From positions 1-37,515 of the forward strand of contig JAUNSA010000001.1 in NCBI GenBank assembly GCA_030539405.1: a stretch of 37,515 bases of DNA. Reading direction: 5' to 3'. Shown in pieces: positions 9,609 through 17,158 of the stretch. Origin of the DNA: Propionibacteriaceae bacterium (GTDB lineage: Bacteria; Actinomycetota; Actinomycetes; Propionibacteriales; Propionibacteriaceae). Each line of letters starts with the position of its first letter. Position 1 is the stretch's first letter. The notes beneath the pieces were generated by a model. It worked only from the letters and a program-made list of their open reading frames with translations. It did not search any database and was not told where the DNA came from. Made by a program: the position numbers and the translations under genes.

Positions 9609-9617
9609 TTATCCACA
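9609..9617 (+). other. Exact DnaA-box 9-mer
   Basis: TTATCCACA is identical to the consensus DnaA box. It lies inside the cassette, 9 nt from the right palindrome and upstream of the nuclease start codon at 9559. For a 70% G+C window the chance expectation for this exact 9-mer on both strands is roughly 0.04. DnaA binding is not shown. The same bases on the minus strand (GATAACTAT) could instead form a -10 region for the nuclease gene. Confidence 0.5.
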
Positions 9618-9626
9618 GGCAATTTC

Positions 9627-9698
9627 GTGACTGCCCGATTGGGACCGCTCGTTTGCGTGCCATGGCACTCAAACCAGCGGTCCCAAACCAGCAGTCAC
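9627..9698. repeat. 72-bp palindrome, right boundary of the nuclease cassette
   Basis: Imperfect palindrome centred between 9662 and 9663, again on GTGCCATGGCAC. The outer (right) arm is the exact reverse complement of the outer arm of the palindrome at 8485. The inner arm has drifted more: CCCGATT replaces the expected bases and CGCTCGTTT stands against CGCTGGTTT. The two copies therefore act as terminal inverted repeats around 8485-9697. No target-site duplication is evident. Confidence 0.92.
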
Positions 9699-9712
9699 CC
9701 AGGCGTCCCGCC

Positions 9713-9718
9713 TAGACT
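9713..9718 (+). promoter_or_regulatory. Predicted -10 element for a leaderless DUF2510 gene
   Basis: TAGACT ends 6 nt before the ATG at 9725, so the transcript may start at the ATG. The same hexamer stands in front of bS22, disA and clpC. It lies just outside the right palindrome, so the cassette insertion would have left this promoter core but replaced upstream DNA. Confidence 0.45.
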
Positions 9719-9724
9719 CGCCCC

Positions 9725-10720
9725 ATGAGCAAGGCAGGGTGGTATCCCGACCCCGGAGGGCAGCACGCCCTGTTCCGGTGGTGGGACGGCCAACAATGGA
9801 CGCCCCACGTCACGGCCCATCCGTTCGCCGGGCCTCCCCAGCCGCCGGGACCTCCCGGTCCACTCGGGCCACCCCCACCCCAGGGGCCCAACCAGCCGCC
9901 GGGAACGCTGCCCATCACCGCCGGGACCCAGCCGCAGTACGGACAACAGCAGTACGGGCAGCAGTACGGCCAACAGCAATACGCGCAGGGCTATGTGGAT
10001 CCGGGGCCGCAACGTTCCGGGGCGGGACCGATCGCGGTGCTGGTGCTGGTCGGGCTGTTGTTGGCCGGGTTGATCGTGGGCGCTTTGGTGTTCCTGAGCC
10101 GGGGAGGCCTCCCGGGACGCAACGAGATCCCCCCGTCGAATCCGACGGCGCCGATCTGTCCGCCGCGCCGGTCGCTGGTCGAGGAGACCCCCGGGCCGCC
10201 GCATGTGCATCCCCCCGGACGGGTCCAGGGTGGCCAGCTCTCCTATCCGTTGCTGGGCTCACCGTGGGGTTCGATCGAGGAGGAGGTCCGGGTCCCGTTC
10301 GGGCGTGACGTGTACGGCCAGTCGGTGATGGTCGAGCCGAACTATGAGCCCGGCGCCAACTGGGTCGCTTCGATGGTCGTGGGCGAGCTCGTGGCCGGCG
10401 ACGGCTTCTTCTCCCCCGAGCAGGGGGCCGAGATCGTGACCCGCTGCATCCTGGGCGTGTTCTACGGCGACGCCGAACTGGACCGCACCGACCGCGTCAA
10501 CCAGGCCACGACCGTGGACGGCCACAACGCGTGGCTGGTCGAGATGCACCTCACCTTCGACATCCCGGGGCTGAACGAGAAGGGCGAGACCGCGCTGATC
10601 ATGATCGTGGACACCGGCACCGCCTCGGCGAGCCTGTTCTACGCCTCGATCCCCGACTCACGCCCCGAACTGCTCGCCCAGGCCCGTCAGGTCCAGGGCC
10701 AGCTCCGCGTCGAGGGCTGA
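9725..10720 (+). CDS. DUF2510 domain membrane protein
   Basis: The 331-residue protein begins with a DUF2510 module at about residues 4-27 (GWYPDPGGQHALFRWWDGQQ), a short actinobacterial domain of unknown role near membranes. A proline-rich part follows (36-60), then a Q/Y-rich repeat stretch built from QYGQQ units (70-90). One membrane helix spans about 101-124 (GPIAVLVLVGLLLAGLIVGA). The remaining 200 residues are predicted extracytoplasmic. No catalytic motif was recognised. The Pro/Gln/Tyr-rich cytoplasmic segment looks disordered. It converges on the mycothione reductase gene with a 41-bp gap that shows no strong terminator. Confidence 0.85.
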   Translation: MSKAGWYPDPGGQHALFRWWDGQQWTPHVTAHPFAGPPQPPGPPGPLGPPPPQGPNQPPGTLPITAGTQPQYGQQQYGQQYGQQQYAQGYVDPGPQRSGAGPIAVLVLVGLLLAGLIVGALVFLSRGGLPGRNEIPPSNPTAPICPPRRSLVEETPGPPHVHPPGRVQGGQLSYPLLGSPWGSIEEEVRVPFGRDVYGQSVMVEPNYEPGANWVASMVVGELVAGDGFFSPEQGAEIVTRCILGVFYGDAELDRTDRVNQATTVDGHNAWLVEMHLTFDIPGLNEKGETALIMIVDTGTASASLFYASIPDSRPELLAQARQVQGQLRVEG

Positions 10721-10761
10721 GCGCGCAAGCTGAGATCCCAAGCCGAGAGCCCAGCCGGGCC

Positions 10762-12153
10762 TCAGGCGTCCAGCTCGAGCGCCAGCAATGCGTTCTCGAC
10801 CACCTCGGTGAGCGCCGGGTGGATCCAGTACTGGCCGCGGGCCATGGTCGCGGCGTCCAGTCCGGTCGCCATCGCCTGGATCACCGGCTGGATCAGGGCG
10901 GACGCCTGGGGCCCGATGATGTGCCCCCCGAGCAGCTGGCCCGTGGCACGGTCGGCGATGAGCTTGACGCAACTGTCGGTGTCCTCCAGGGCCCAGCCGT
11001 AGGCGGTGGTGCCGTAGGGCTGGACGGCCACGGAGACGTCGTGCCCGGCGGCCCGGGCGGCCGCCTCGGTGAGCCCGACCGCAGCGATCTGCGGGTGGCT
11101 GAACACGGCATGCGGGATCGCCTGGTGGTTGGAGGTGACCAGGTCGTCGGGGTGCAGCAGGTTGTGCTGGACGACGCGCGCCTCGTGGTTGGCCACGTGC
11201 TTGAGCATCCAGGGCGAGGAGACGTCGCCCAGCGCCCACACGCCCGGCTGCGAGGTCTGCTGGTGGGAGTCGACCAGCACGAAACCACCCTCGTCGAGGG
11301 CGATCCCACCGGCGGTCAGGTCGAGTCGGTCGCTGTTGGGCTGGCGTCCGGTCGCGACGAGCAGGAGGTCGCCGGCGATCACGTGGTCGGTCCCGTCGGC
11401 GTCGGTGGTGTGCACCCGGACGCCGTCGGCGTCGGCCTCGACCGCGCGCGTGGTGTGCAGCAGCTTCAGGTCGAGATGGCCGGCGACTGCCTCGGTGAAG
11501 CGGCGGGAGATCTCCTCGTCCTCGTGGCGCAGCAGCAGCGGCGAGCGGGCCACCACCGTGACGCCGGCCCCGAACGCGCTGAAGATGTGGGCGAACTCGG
11601 CGGCGATGAAACCACCACCGAGGATCACGACCCGGTCCGGCACTTCATCGATGCGCATGATGGTGTCGGAGGAGTGCACGCGGCCCGAATCCCACGCCGC
11701 GTCGAGCCCGTCGATGGTGGCGGGTGAGGTGCAGCGCGAGCCGGCGGCGATCACGACCTGGTCGGCGGTGATGCGCTCGCCGGCCACCTCGATCACCTTC
11801 TCGCCCACGAAGCGGGCGGTGTCGCGGTAGAGGGTGACGTTGTCGGCCTGGGCCCGCCAGCGTTCGCCGCCCTCGGAGATGGGGTCGATGCGCCCGAAGA
11901 TCCGGTCCCGCACGGTCTTCCAGTCGGCGCTCGGGGTGGGCACGGTGACGTCGACGGCCGCGGCGTCCGCCGGGCTGACCAGGTAGTCGGCCGGCAGGAC
12001 GAACATCTTGGTGGGGATGCAGCCGTAGTTGAGGCAGGTGCCCCCGAAGCGGGCACCGTCGTCGATGAGCGCGACGTCCCAGTCGGCGAAACGCTCGTCG
12101 ACCAGGGAGTTGCCCGAGCCGCTACCGATGATGATCAGGTCGAAGGTACGCAC
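10762..12153 (-). CDS. mtr: Mycothione reductase
   Basis: FAD-dependent NADPH disulfide reductase that regenerates mycothiol from mycothione. The 463-residue protein starts with the FAD Rossmann motif LIIIGSGSGNSLVDERFAD. The redox disulfide GGTCLNYGCIPTK has Cys40 and Cys45. The second nucleotide motif is VVILGGGFIAAEFAHIFSAF. The C-terminal HPALTEVVENALL provides the His-Glu pair of the partner subunit's active site. SGSGNS rather than GxGxxG-GG and the overall length favour mycothione reductase over dihydrolipoamide dehydrogenase or glutathione reductase. Start is GTG 12153 with no strong ribosome site; it lies 21 nt behind ccsB on the same strand. Confidence 0.92.
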   Translation of the reverse strand: MRTFDLIIIGSGSGNSLVDERFADWDVALIDDGARFGGTCLNYGCIPTKMFVLPADYLVSPADAAAVDVTVPTPSADWKTVRDRIFGRIDPISEGGERWRAQADNVTLYRDTARFVGEKVIEVAGERITADQVVIAAGSRCTSPATIDGLDAAWDSGRVHSSDTIMRIDEVPDRVVILGGGFIAAEFAHIFSAFGAGVTVVARSPLLLRHEDEEISRRFTEAVAGHLDLKLLHTTRAVEADADGVRVHTTDADGTDHVIAGDLLLVATGRQPNSDRLDLTAGGIALDEGGFVLVDSHQQTSQPGVWALGDVSSPWMLKHVANHEARVVQHNLLHPDDLVTSNHQAIPHAVFSHPQIAAVGLTEAAARAAGHDVSVAVQPYGTTAYGWALEDTDSCVKLIADRATGQLLGGHIIGPQASALIQPVIQAMATGLDAATMARGQYWIHPALTEVVENALLALELDA

Positions 12154-12174
12154 CCGGCCAGTTTCCCAGATCGG

Positions 12175-13131
12175 TCAGATCCCGGCGTAGGAATGCAACC
12201 CGACCGCGAGCAGGTTCACGCCGATGAAGTTGAACCAGAAGGTGGCCACGCCCACGACGGCCAGCCAGGCGGCCCGGCGTCCCTTCCAGCCCGCCGTCAC
12301 GCGCGCGTGCAGGTAGGCGGCGTAGACGACCCAGGTGACCAGCGACCAGGTCTCCTTCGGGTCCCAGCCCCAGAAGCGGCCCCACGCGTAGTCGGCCCAG
12401 ACGGCGCCGGCGAGGATCGTGAACGTCCACAGCGGGAAGGCGAAGCGGTGCAGCCGGAAGGAGAAGTCATCGAGCGTCGACGAATGCGGCAGGCGCGCCA
12501 GGTAGCCCGACAGCGTCCCCTTCTCCTCGGCCCGCTGGCGGATCAGGTAGAGGATCGCCGCGATGGCCGCCACGTTGAACGCCGCACCCGCGATGGCGGC
12601 AGCGACGATGTGGATGATGAACCACACCGAGTGCAGCGCCGGCACCAGCGGTGCGATGGCCACGTAGAACACCGTGACGGCCAGCCCCTGGCCCACCGAC
12701 AGCAGCAACGTCACCGGCAGGCCCAGCCACGTCCAGCCCTTGCGCCACACGACGACCAGGTAGAACACGGCGGCGAACGCCAGCGAGCTGGTCACGAACT
12801 CGTACATGTTGCCCCACGGGAACCGCTCCGCCGCCACCCCGCGCAGCACCACGCCGGCCACATGGCTCAGCGCGGCGATCAGCGTGAGCGCGACGCCGAT
12901 GCGGCCGAACAACGTCACGCGGTGCTCGGCCGGGTCGTCGGTCGTCGAGGGCTCGGACGCCGTGGGCGCGGGCGTGCCGTTACCGGCACCGGCACCGGCA
13001 CCAGCCCCCACCAGTTCGGGCACCGCCACCGGACGCCGTGCGCTCGCCCACTCGATCGCGTGCGCGATCAGGGCCAGCAGGTAGATGACGGCTGACGTCA
13101 CCATCGGGAGGCTCGAATAGGCGCCGGTCAC
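12175..13131 (-). CDS. ccsB: Cytochrome c biogenesis protein CcsB (CcsA/ResC family)
   Basis: Membrane protein that, with ResB, carries haem outward and attaches it to apocytochrome c (system II). The 318-residue product has about eight hydrophobic segments and the haem-binding tryptophan-rich motif WGRFWGWDPKETWSLVTWVV. Conserved histidines include VAGVVLRGVAAERFPWGNMYEF upstream of it and HSYAGI at the end. An Ala/Gly/Pro-rich loop (about residues 38-62) follows the first helix. The GTG at 13131 overlaps the resB stop (GTGA). An upstream extension to 13374 lies wholly within resB and is rejected. It is last of the cytochrome c operon. Confidence 0.92.
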   Translation of the reverse strand: MTGAYSSLPMVTSAVIYLLALIAHAIEWASARRPVAVPELVGAGAGAGAGNGTPAPTASEPSTTDDPAEHRVTLFGRIGVALTLIAALSHVAGVVLRGVAAERFPWGNMYEFVTSSLAFAAVFYLVVVWRKGWTWLGLPVTLLLSVGQGLAVTVFYVAIAPLVPALHSVWFIIHIVAAAIAGAAFNVAAIAAILYLIRQRAEEKGTLSGYLARLPHSSTLDDFSFRLHRFAFPLWTFTILAGAVWADYAWGRFWGWDPKETWSLVTWVVYAAYLHARVTAGWKGRRAAWLAVVGVATFWFNFIGVNLLAVGLHSYAGI

Positions 13132-14660
13132 GGTGTGTCCTCCTGGGTGTCGTGGTGCTCGGCCTGGGCGTCCTGCACACCGGCGAGCGTCGCCAGTTCC
13201 GCGACATCGTCGGCCAAGCCTACCGACGAGTCTGCCCGATCCAGCCCTCCGGCCTCCACCCGGGTGGTGCCGTCCTCGTCCTCGCGGACCCGGACCCACA
13301 GGCGGCGCGGCCGGATGTAGAGGCTCAGCATCATCCCGGCGACGGCGAGCCCGACGCTGGCGATGACGAGCCACTGGCCGGGCTCGTGCGAGACCTGGAG
13401 CTTCGTCCAGCGACGCCAGTCGTCGAAGGCCAGCGACGACCCGTCAGGCAGGTCGATCACCTGGCCGGGCGCGATCCGGAACGTCACCACGGCCCCCTCG
13501 GGGGTGCGCATCTGCTCCAGTCCGTCCTTGCTCAGGGAGTACACCGACTCGGGGCGTCCGGTCTCGTCGCGCACCGGGCCGGTCCACACGTTGACGAACA
13601 GTTCGGGGGCCAGGGCGTCCGGGAACACCGAGCGCGGCCCCTGGTCGTCCACGACGGCCGTGGGCAGGAAGAATCCCTCGAAGCCGAGGTACTCCGGCCT
13701 GGCGTCCGGGGCCTTGATGACGCCGAGCGAGGTGAAGTTGCCGTCCTGGGGCAGGAACACGACCGGGCCGGAGTAGGCGACGTCGCCCCGGGGGTCGGTG
13801 ACGGTGACCTCGGGGGCGTAGCCGTGGCCGATGAGGTGGATCTGCGTGCCGTCGACCACCAGCGGGTGGTTGACCTCGATCCGGGCCTGTTCGTCGACCC
13901 CGTCCACGTGGGCGATGCGGACGTCGGCCTCGAAGACCCGGGCGGCGCCGCGCTGCACCTCACCGGTCTCGAACTTGGCGGTGAAGCCGTCCACCCAGAC
14001 CGTGAACGGCTGGAGCTTGTCCGGCGAGAACGCCGCGCCGGCGGTGAAGTCGTCGTACTGGGTGAGGTTGTTGCTGAAGGCCTGCCCCTCGACCACGATC
14101 ACCTCGCCCTTGTAGTGGAACAGGGTGTTCCAGGCGATGCCCACCAGCATCAGCGCGAAGCTGAGGTGGAACACGATGTTGCCGAACTCGCGCAGGTAGC
14201 CGCGCTCGGCGGCCACCGAGTCCTCGGTGCGCAGGACGCGAAACCGCTTGGCGCGCAGGGCCGCCTGGGTGGCGTCCAGCGCGGCGGCCGGGCTCAGCGC
14301 GGTCGTGCCCGAGGCGCTCTCGGGGAGGCGGTCCAGCCGCTTGGGCGTCCGGGGTGGCGGCTGCCCCACCGCACGGGTGTAGACGGCGATGCGCGGCAGG
14401 ATGCAGCCGATCAACGACACCGTCAGCAGCAGGTACACCGCGGCGAACCAGGGCGAGCCGTACACGTCGAACAGGCCCAGCGCCTCGTAGAGGTCGGCGA
14501 CGGCCGGGTTCGCCTCCTTCCAGTCGTTCACCCGGATGGGCGCGACCGGGCGCTGCGGCAGGATCGACCCCGGGATGGCGACCAGCGCGAGCGCCAACAG
14601 CAGCAGCAGGGCGGTGCGCATCGAGGTGAGCTGCACCCAGAACAGCCGGAGCCACTTCAC
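13128..14660 (-). CDS. resB: Cytochrome c biogenesis protein ResB (Ccs1)
   Basis: Partner of CcsB in system II haem attachment. The 510-residue protein starts MKWLRLFWVQLTSMRTALLL, the usual ResB N-terminus with a membrane helix at about 15-32. Further helices lie near 70-90 and 165-185. A large extracytoplasmic domain of about 240 residues follows, then a last helix near residues 425-445 (WLVIASVGLAVAGMMLSLYI). The acidic C-terminal tail is cytoplasmic. Start GTG 14660 is 1 nt beyond the ccdA stop on the same strand. The stop overlaps the ccsB start. Confidence 0.93.
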   Translation of the reverse strand: MKWLRLFWVQLTSMRTALLLLLALALVAIPGSILPQRPVAPIRVNDWKEANPAVADLYEALGLFDVYGSPWFAAVYLLLTVSLIGCILPRIAVYTRAVGQPPPRTPKRLDRLPESASGTTALSPAAALDATQAALRAKRFRVLRTEDSVAAERGYLREFGNIVFHLSFALMLVGIAWNTLFHYKGEVIVVEGQAFSNNLTQYDDFTAGAAFSPDKLQPFTVWVDGFTAKFETGEVQRGAARVFEADVRIAHVDGVDEQARIEVNHPLVVDGTQIHLIGHGYAPEVTVTDPRGDVAYSGPVVFLPQDGNFTSLGVIKAPDARPEYLGFEGFFLPTAVVDDQGPRSVFPDALAPELFVNVWTGPVRDETGRPESVYSLSKDGLEQMRTPEGAVVTFRIAPGQVIDLPDGSSLAFDDWRRWTKLQVSHEPGQWLVIASVGLAVAGMMLSLYIRPRRLWVRVREDEDGTTRVEAGGLDRADSSVGLADDVAELATLAGVQDAQAEHHDTQEDTP

Positions 14661-14661
14661 C

Positions 14662-15426
14662 TCAGATCACCAGCCCGTACGCCGAGGCCCACTGGCGGAA
14701 CACGCCCATCAGGCGGTCCCACAGGCCGGTGACCAGCATCAGGCCGACGATGACGAGGACGCCCCCGCCCACCTTCTGCAGCAGGGCGTGGTGCCGCTTG
14801 ACCCAGTCCAGCGTGCCGGCGAAGCGGTCGAAGGCGAGCCCGGCGATCAGGAAGGGGACGCCCAGGCCGAGCGCGTACGCCAGCGCCAGGACGGCCCCGC
14901 GCAGCGCGGTGCCCTCGTTCAGCGCCAGCGTCAGCACCACCCCCAGCGTCGGACCGATGCACGGCGTCCAGCCCAGGCCGAACACGATGCCGAGCAGGGG
15001 CGCGGCGGCCAGGCCGACGGCCGGGGCGCGGCCCACCCGGTAGGTCCCCTGCCCGAGCGGGATGACGCCGGCGAAGACCAGCCCCAGCGCGATGGCGACC
15101 ACGCCGATGCCGATGGAGATGGGCCGGCTCCACGTGAGCAGGAAGCTGCCCAGCCCGCCGAACAGGGCGCCGGTGGAGACGAAGACCAGCGCGAACCCGG
15201 CGATGAACAGCGAGGTGCCCGCCAGCATGCGCCCGCGGCTGCCGCGGCCGGTGGTGACATCGGTGGCGGCCAGGCCGGTCGCGTAGCTGAGGTAGCCGGG
15301 CAGCAGCGGCAGCACGCACGGGGAGAAGAAGGACACCACGCCGGCGAGCACCGCCACCGGCAACGCCAACAGCATCGAACCTCCGGCCGCCTCGGCGAAC
15401 CAGGCGCCGATGTCCAACGGGGTCAC
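14662..15426 (-). CDS. ccdA: Cytochrome c biogenesis protein CcdA (DsbD-like)
   Basis: Passes electrons from cytoplasmic thioredoxin across the membrane to the TlpA/ResA-type protein that keeps the haem-binding cysteines of apocytochrome c reduced. The 254-residue protein has about six hydrophobic segments. The two reactive cysteines lie in FFSPCVLPLLPGYL (Cys37) and GLGWTPCIGPTLG (Cys156), both hallmark CcdA/DsbD motifs. GTG 15426 overlaps the TlpA stop (GTGA); the longer open frame to 16065 runs through tlpA and is not coding. Confidence 0.94.
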   Translation of the reverse strand: MTPLDIGAWFAEAAGGSMLLALPVAVLAGVVSFFSPCVLPLLPGYLSYATGLAATDVTTGRGSRGRMLAGTSLFIAGFALVFVSTGALFGGLGSFLLTWSRPISIGIGVVAIALGLVFAGVIPLGQGTYRVGRAPAVGLAAAPLLGIVFGLGWTPCIGPTLGVVLTLALNEGTALRGAVLALAYALGLGVPFLIAGLAFDRFAGTLDWVKRHHALLQKVGGGVLVIVGLMLVTGLWDRLMGVFRQWASAYGLVI

Positions 15427-15989
15427 GACTCGGCCGCCACGTCGTCGACCAACCCGCGGATCGTGGCCTCGGTCGTCTCCCCCAGCACGCGGGCGGCGAC
15501 GCGACCCTGGGCGTCCACCACCAACGTGGACGGGATCGCCGACGGCGGGAGCTGGGTGCCGAACTTGAGCAACTCGCGTCCGTCCGGGTCGAACACGCTC
15601 GGGAAGGTGATGCCGAACGCACGGGTGAACGCCAGGGCGGGGCCCTGGTCGAGGTCGCGGGTGTTGATGCCGACGAAGCTGGCGCGACCGGCGGACGCCT
15701 GCGCTGCGGCCTCGAGCGCGGGCGCCTCCTTGCGGCAGGGGGCACACCAGGAGCCCCACACGTTGTAGACGATCACCTGACCGGCCAGGTCGGCCGAGTC
15801 GAAGGTGCCCCCGCCCAGCAGTTCGCCGGTGATCTGGGGGGCCGGCTGGCGTTCGGCGACCGGCACGATCGTCAGCGACCCGTCGCCGCCGACGAAGCCG
15901 CCCTCGGCGCTCGGCGTGGCGCCGCACCCGGCCAGCAGGACGGACGCGGCCAGCCCGATCAGGAGACCTCGACGGTGCACGCCTCTCAC
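15423..15989 (-). CDS. resA: TlpA/ResA-like thiol-disulfide oxidoreductase lipoprotein
   Basis: Extracytoplasmic thioredoxin-like protein that reduces the CXXCH cysteines of apocytochrome c. From GTG 15989 it has 188 residues. The N-terminus RRGLLIGLAASVLLAGC is a lipoprotein signal with the lipobox cysteine at residue 22. The thioredoxin domain has the active site GSWCAPCRKEAP (Cys82, Cys85) and the cis-proline loop SAIPSTLVVD. The start codon overlaps the stop of the histidine phosphatase gene (TGTGA); GTG 15980 is an alternative that keeps the signal. The neighbouring ccdA, resB and ccsB make a cytochrome c role likely. Confidence 0.9.
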   Translation of the reverse strand: MRGVHRRGLLIGLAASVLLAGCGATPSAEGGFVGGDGSLTIVPVAERQPAPQITGELLGGGTFDSADLAGQVIVYNVWGSWCAPCRKEAPALEAAAQASAGRASFVGINTRDLDQGPALAFTRAFGITFPSVFDPDGRELLKFGTQLPPSAIPSTLVVDAQGRVAARVLGETTEATIRGLVDDVAAES

Positions 15990-16636
15990 ATCCCCGGCCG
16001 GAAGATGCGGGACTTCGGCGGGTACAGGTCGGCGCACGGCTCGCTGTAGGCCACCTGCACCACACGCCCCTCCACGTAGTGGAAGCTCGTCACCGAGGCC
16101 TGGCGGCACTCGCGTCCGGCGGGGTTGTGCACGAAACCGCGCCCCTCGGCCACCAGGCGGGCCACGTAGATGGGCAGTTGGTGCGACACGGCCAGCGCCT
16201 GCCCGCCGGCCGGCACGGACGCCGCGAGCTCGTCCAGCGCCGCGCGGACGCGGGCGGCGAGGGCCGGGTACGGCTCGCCCCAGGACGGCTTGAACGGGTT
16301 GCGCAGGTGCCACCAGTGGGCGGGGTTGAGCAGCTTTTGGCTGTAGCGGCCGAACGAGCGCCCCTCGAACACGTTCTCGGCCTCGAGCAGGCGTTCTTCG
16401 ACGGTGACCTCGAGGTCGGGGTGACGCGCCGCGATGGGCGCCAGGGTCTCCCGGGCGCGCTGCAGCGGGGAGGTGGCCAACCGGGCCAGCGGGGTGTCGG
16501 CGAAGTGATCGGCCAGGCGCTCGGCCATGCGCCGACCCAGCTCGCTCAGCCCAAAGCCGTCGAGGCGTCCGTACAGCACATGGTCAGGGTTCTCGACCTG
16601 CCCATGGCGGCACACGTGGACGATGGTCGGCTGCAT
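15986..16636 (-). CDS. Histidine phosphatase (phosphoglycerate mutase-like)
   Basis: The 216-residue protein has the family motif VCRHGQVENPDHVLYGRLDG near residue 10, with the phospho-accepting His of RHG. The second catalytic His lies in ALAVSHQLPIY. The family includes cofactor-dependent phosphoglycerate mutases and many small-molecule phosphatases; the true substrate is unknown. The same kind of gene precedes the thioredoxin-ccdA-resB-ccsA set in mycobacteria (the Rv0525-Rv0529 order), so the position is conserved. A link to cytochrome c assembly is inferred from position only. The ATG is 18 nt behind the glutaredoxin-like gene. Confidence 0.88.
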   Translation of the reverse strand: MQPTIVHVCRHGQVENPDHVLYGRLDGFGLSELGRRMAERLADHFADTPLARLATSPLQRARETLAPIAARHPDLEVTVEERLLEAENVFEGRSFGRYSQKLLNPAHWWHLRNPFKPSWGEPYPALAARVRAALDELAASVPAGGQALAVSHQLPIYVARLVAEGRGFVHNPAGRECRQASVTSFHYVEGRVVQVAYSEPCADLYPPKSRIFRPGM

Positions 16637-16654
16637 GGGGGCAAGGATAGGCGC

Positions 16655-16900
16655 TCAGCCGAGCGCGGCGACCAAGCGGTCCGCGTCCACGAACCAGAGG
16701 GCATGCTGCTCGCCGTCGACGAAGGTGACGGGGACGTGATCGGTGTAGCGGGCGCGCAGGTCGGGGTCAGAATCGACATCGACGGCCTGCCAGGAAACCG
16801 CTTGGTCCCGGCAGACCGTCTCGATGATGGCGAGCGCGTCGTCGCACAGGTGGCACCCCTGACGGGTGAGGACGACCACACGGGCGTCCGGCAACGTCAT
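16655..16900 (-). CDS. Glutaredoxin-like protein (DUF836 type)
   Basis: An 81-residue thioredoxin-fold protein with the dithiol motif RQGCHLCD (Cys16, Cys19) and the cis-Pro loop HVPVTFVDGEQ. Similar small CHLC proteins occur beside cytochrome c or haem genes in actinobacteria. It may act with mycothiol as a reductant in the cytoplasm, but it lacks features that would single out mycoredoxin. The ATG is 13 nt after the bS22 stop, so it is probably co-transcribed with that ribosomal protein gene. No clear ribosome site is visible. Confidence 0.85.
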   Translation of the reverse strand: MTLPDARVVVLTRQGCHLCDDALAIIETVCRDQAVSWQAVDVDSDPDLRARYTDHVPVTFVDGEQHALWFVDADRLVAALG

Positions 16901-16913
16901 GGGCGCCGGAAGC

Positions 16914-17015
16914 TCACTTGCCAGCGCGGCGACGCTGGATGCGCGTCTTCTTCAGCAGCTTGCGGTGCTTCTTCTTGGCCATGCGCTTGCGACGCTTCTT
17001 GATGACAGAACCCAC
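16914..17015 (-). CDS. 30S ribosomal protein bS22 (AURKAIP1/COX24 domain)
   Basis: A 33-residue, extremely basic protein that is easily missed. It starts [20 protein letters not shown] after the initiator and ends [12 protein letters not shown]. This matches the actinobacterial small protein seen bound to mycobacterial 30S subunits as bS22. The start is GTG 17015, with AGGAGA 7 nt upstream, and the stop is TGA 16916-16914. A later in-frame ATG would cut off the conserved N-terminus. The gene heads the glutaredoxin/cytochrome c operon; its promoter is probably the TAGACT at 17106-17111. Confidence 0.9.
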   Translation of the reverse strand: MGSVIKKRRKRMAKKKHRKLLKKTRIQRRRAGK

Positions 17016-17105
17016 GTGTGTCTCTCCTCTGGACGCCCCCGAACCGCAGGGGCGGGGAAATGATGAAAACGGTGTGCCGACCCGACGAGGGCCCGCAAGG
17101 ACAGT

Positions 17106-17135
17106 AGTCTACGCCCCCCGGTGGGCGGCGACCAA
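17106..17135 (-). promoter_or_regulatory. Predicted promoter of the bS22-cytochrome c operon
   Basis: On the minus strand TTGGTC (17135-17130) and TAGACT (17111-17106) are separated by 18 bp. The start site would be near 17100, giving a leader of about 85 nt before the GTG at 17015. It overlaps the upstream region of the divergent glycosyltransferase gene. Confidence 0.45.
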
Positions 17136-17145
17136 ACGAGTTGGC

Positions 17146-17151
17146 TAGGGT
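17146..17151 (+). promoter_or_regulatory. Predicted -10 element for the glycosyltransferase gene
   Basis: TAGGGT lies 7 nt before ATG 17159, the spacing seen before other genes here. This favours ATG 17159 as the start of a leaderless message over the upstream in-frame GTG at 17150. Confidence 0.35.
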
Positions 17152-17158
17152 GAGCCGC

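Noticed and set aside
8485-9698. Insertion sequence with a transposase
   Set aside because: The only gene between the inverted repeats encodes a winged-helix/DUF559 protein; no DDE, HUH or recombinase motif and no target duplication were seen.
8485-9698. CRISPR-like repeats
   Set aside because: Only two repeat copies 1.1 kb apart, each palindromic, with a gene between them; no spacers and no cas genes.
8480-9715. Plus-strand open frame of 411 codons across the nuclease cassette
   Set aside because: It is antisense to the nuclease gene, runs through both palindromes, and its translation shows no domain or plausible composition.
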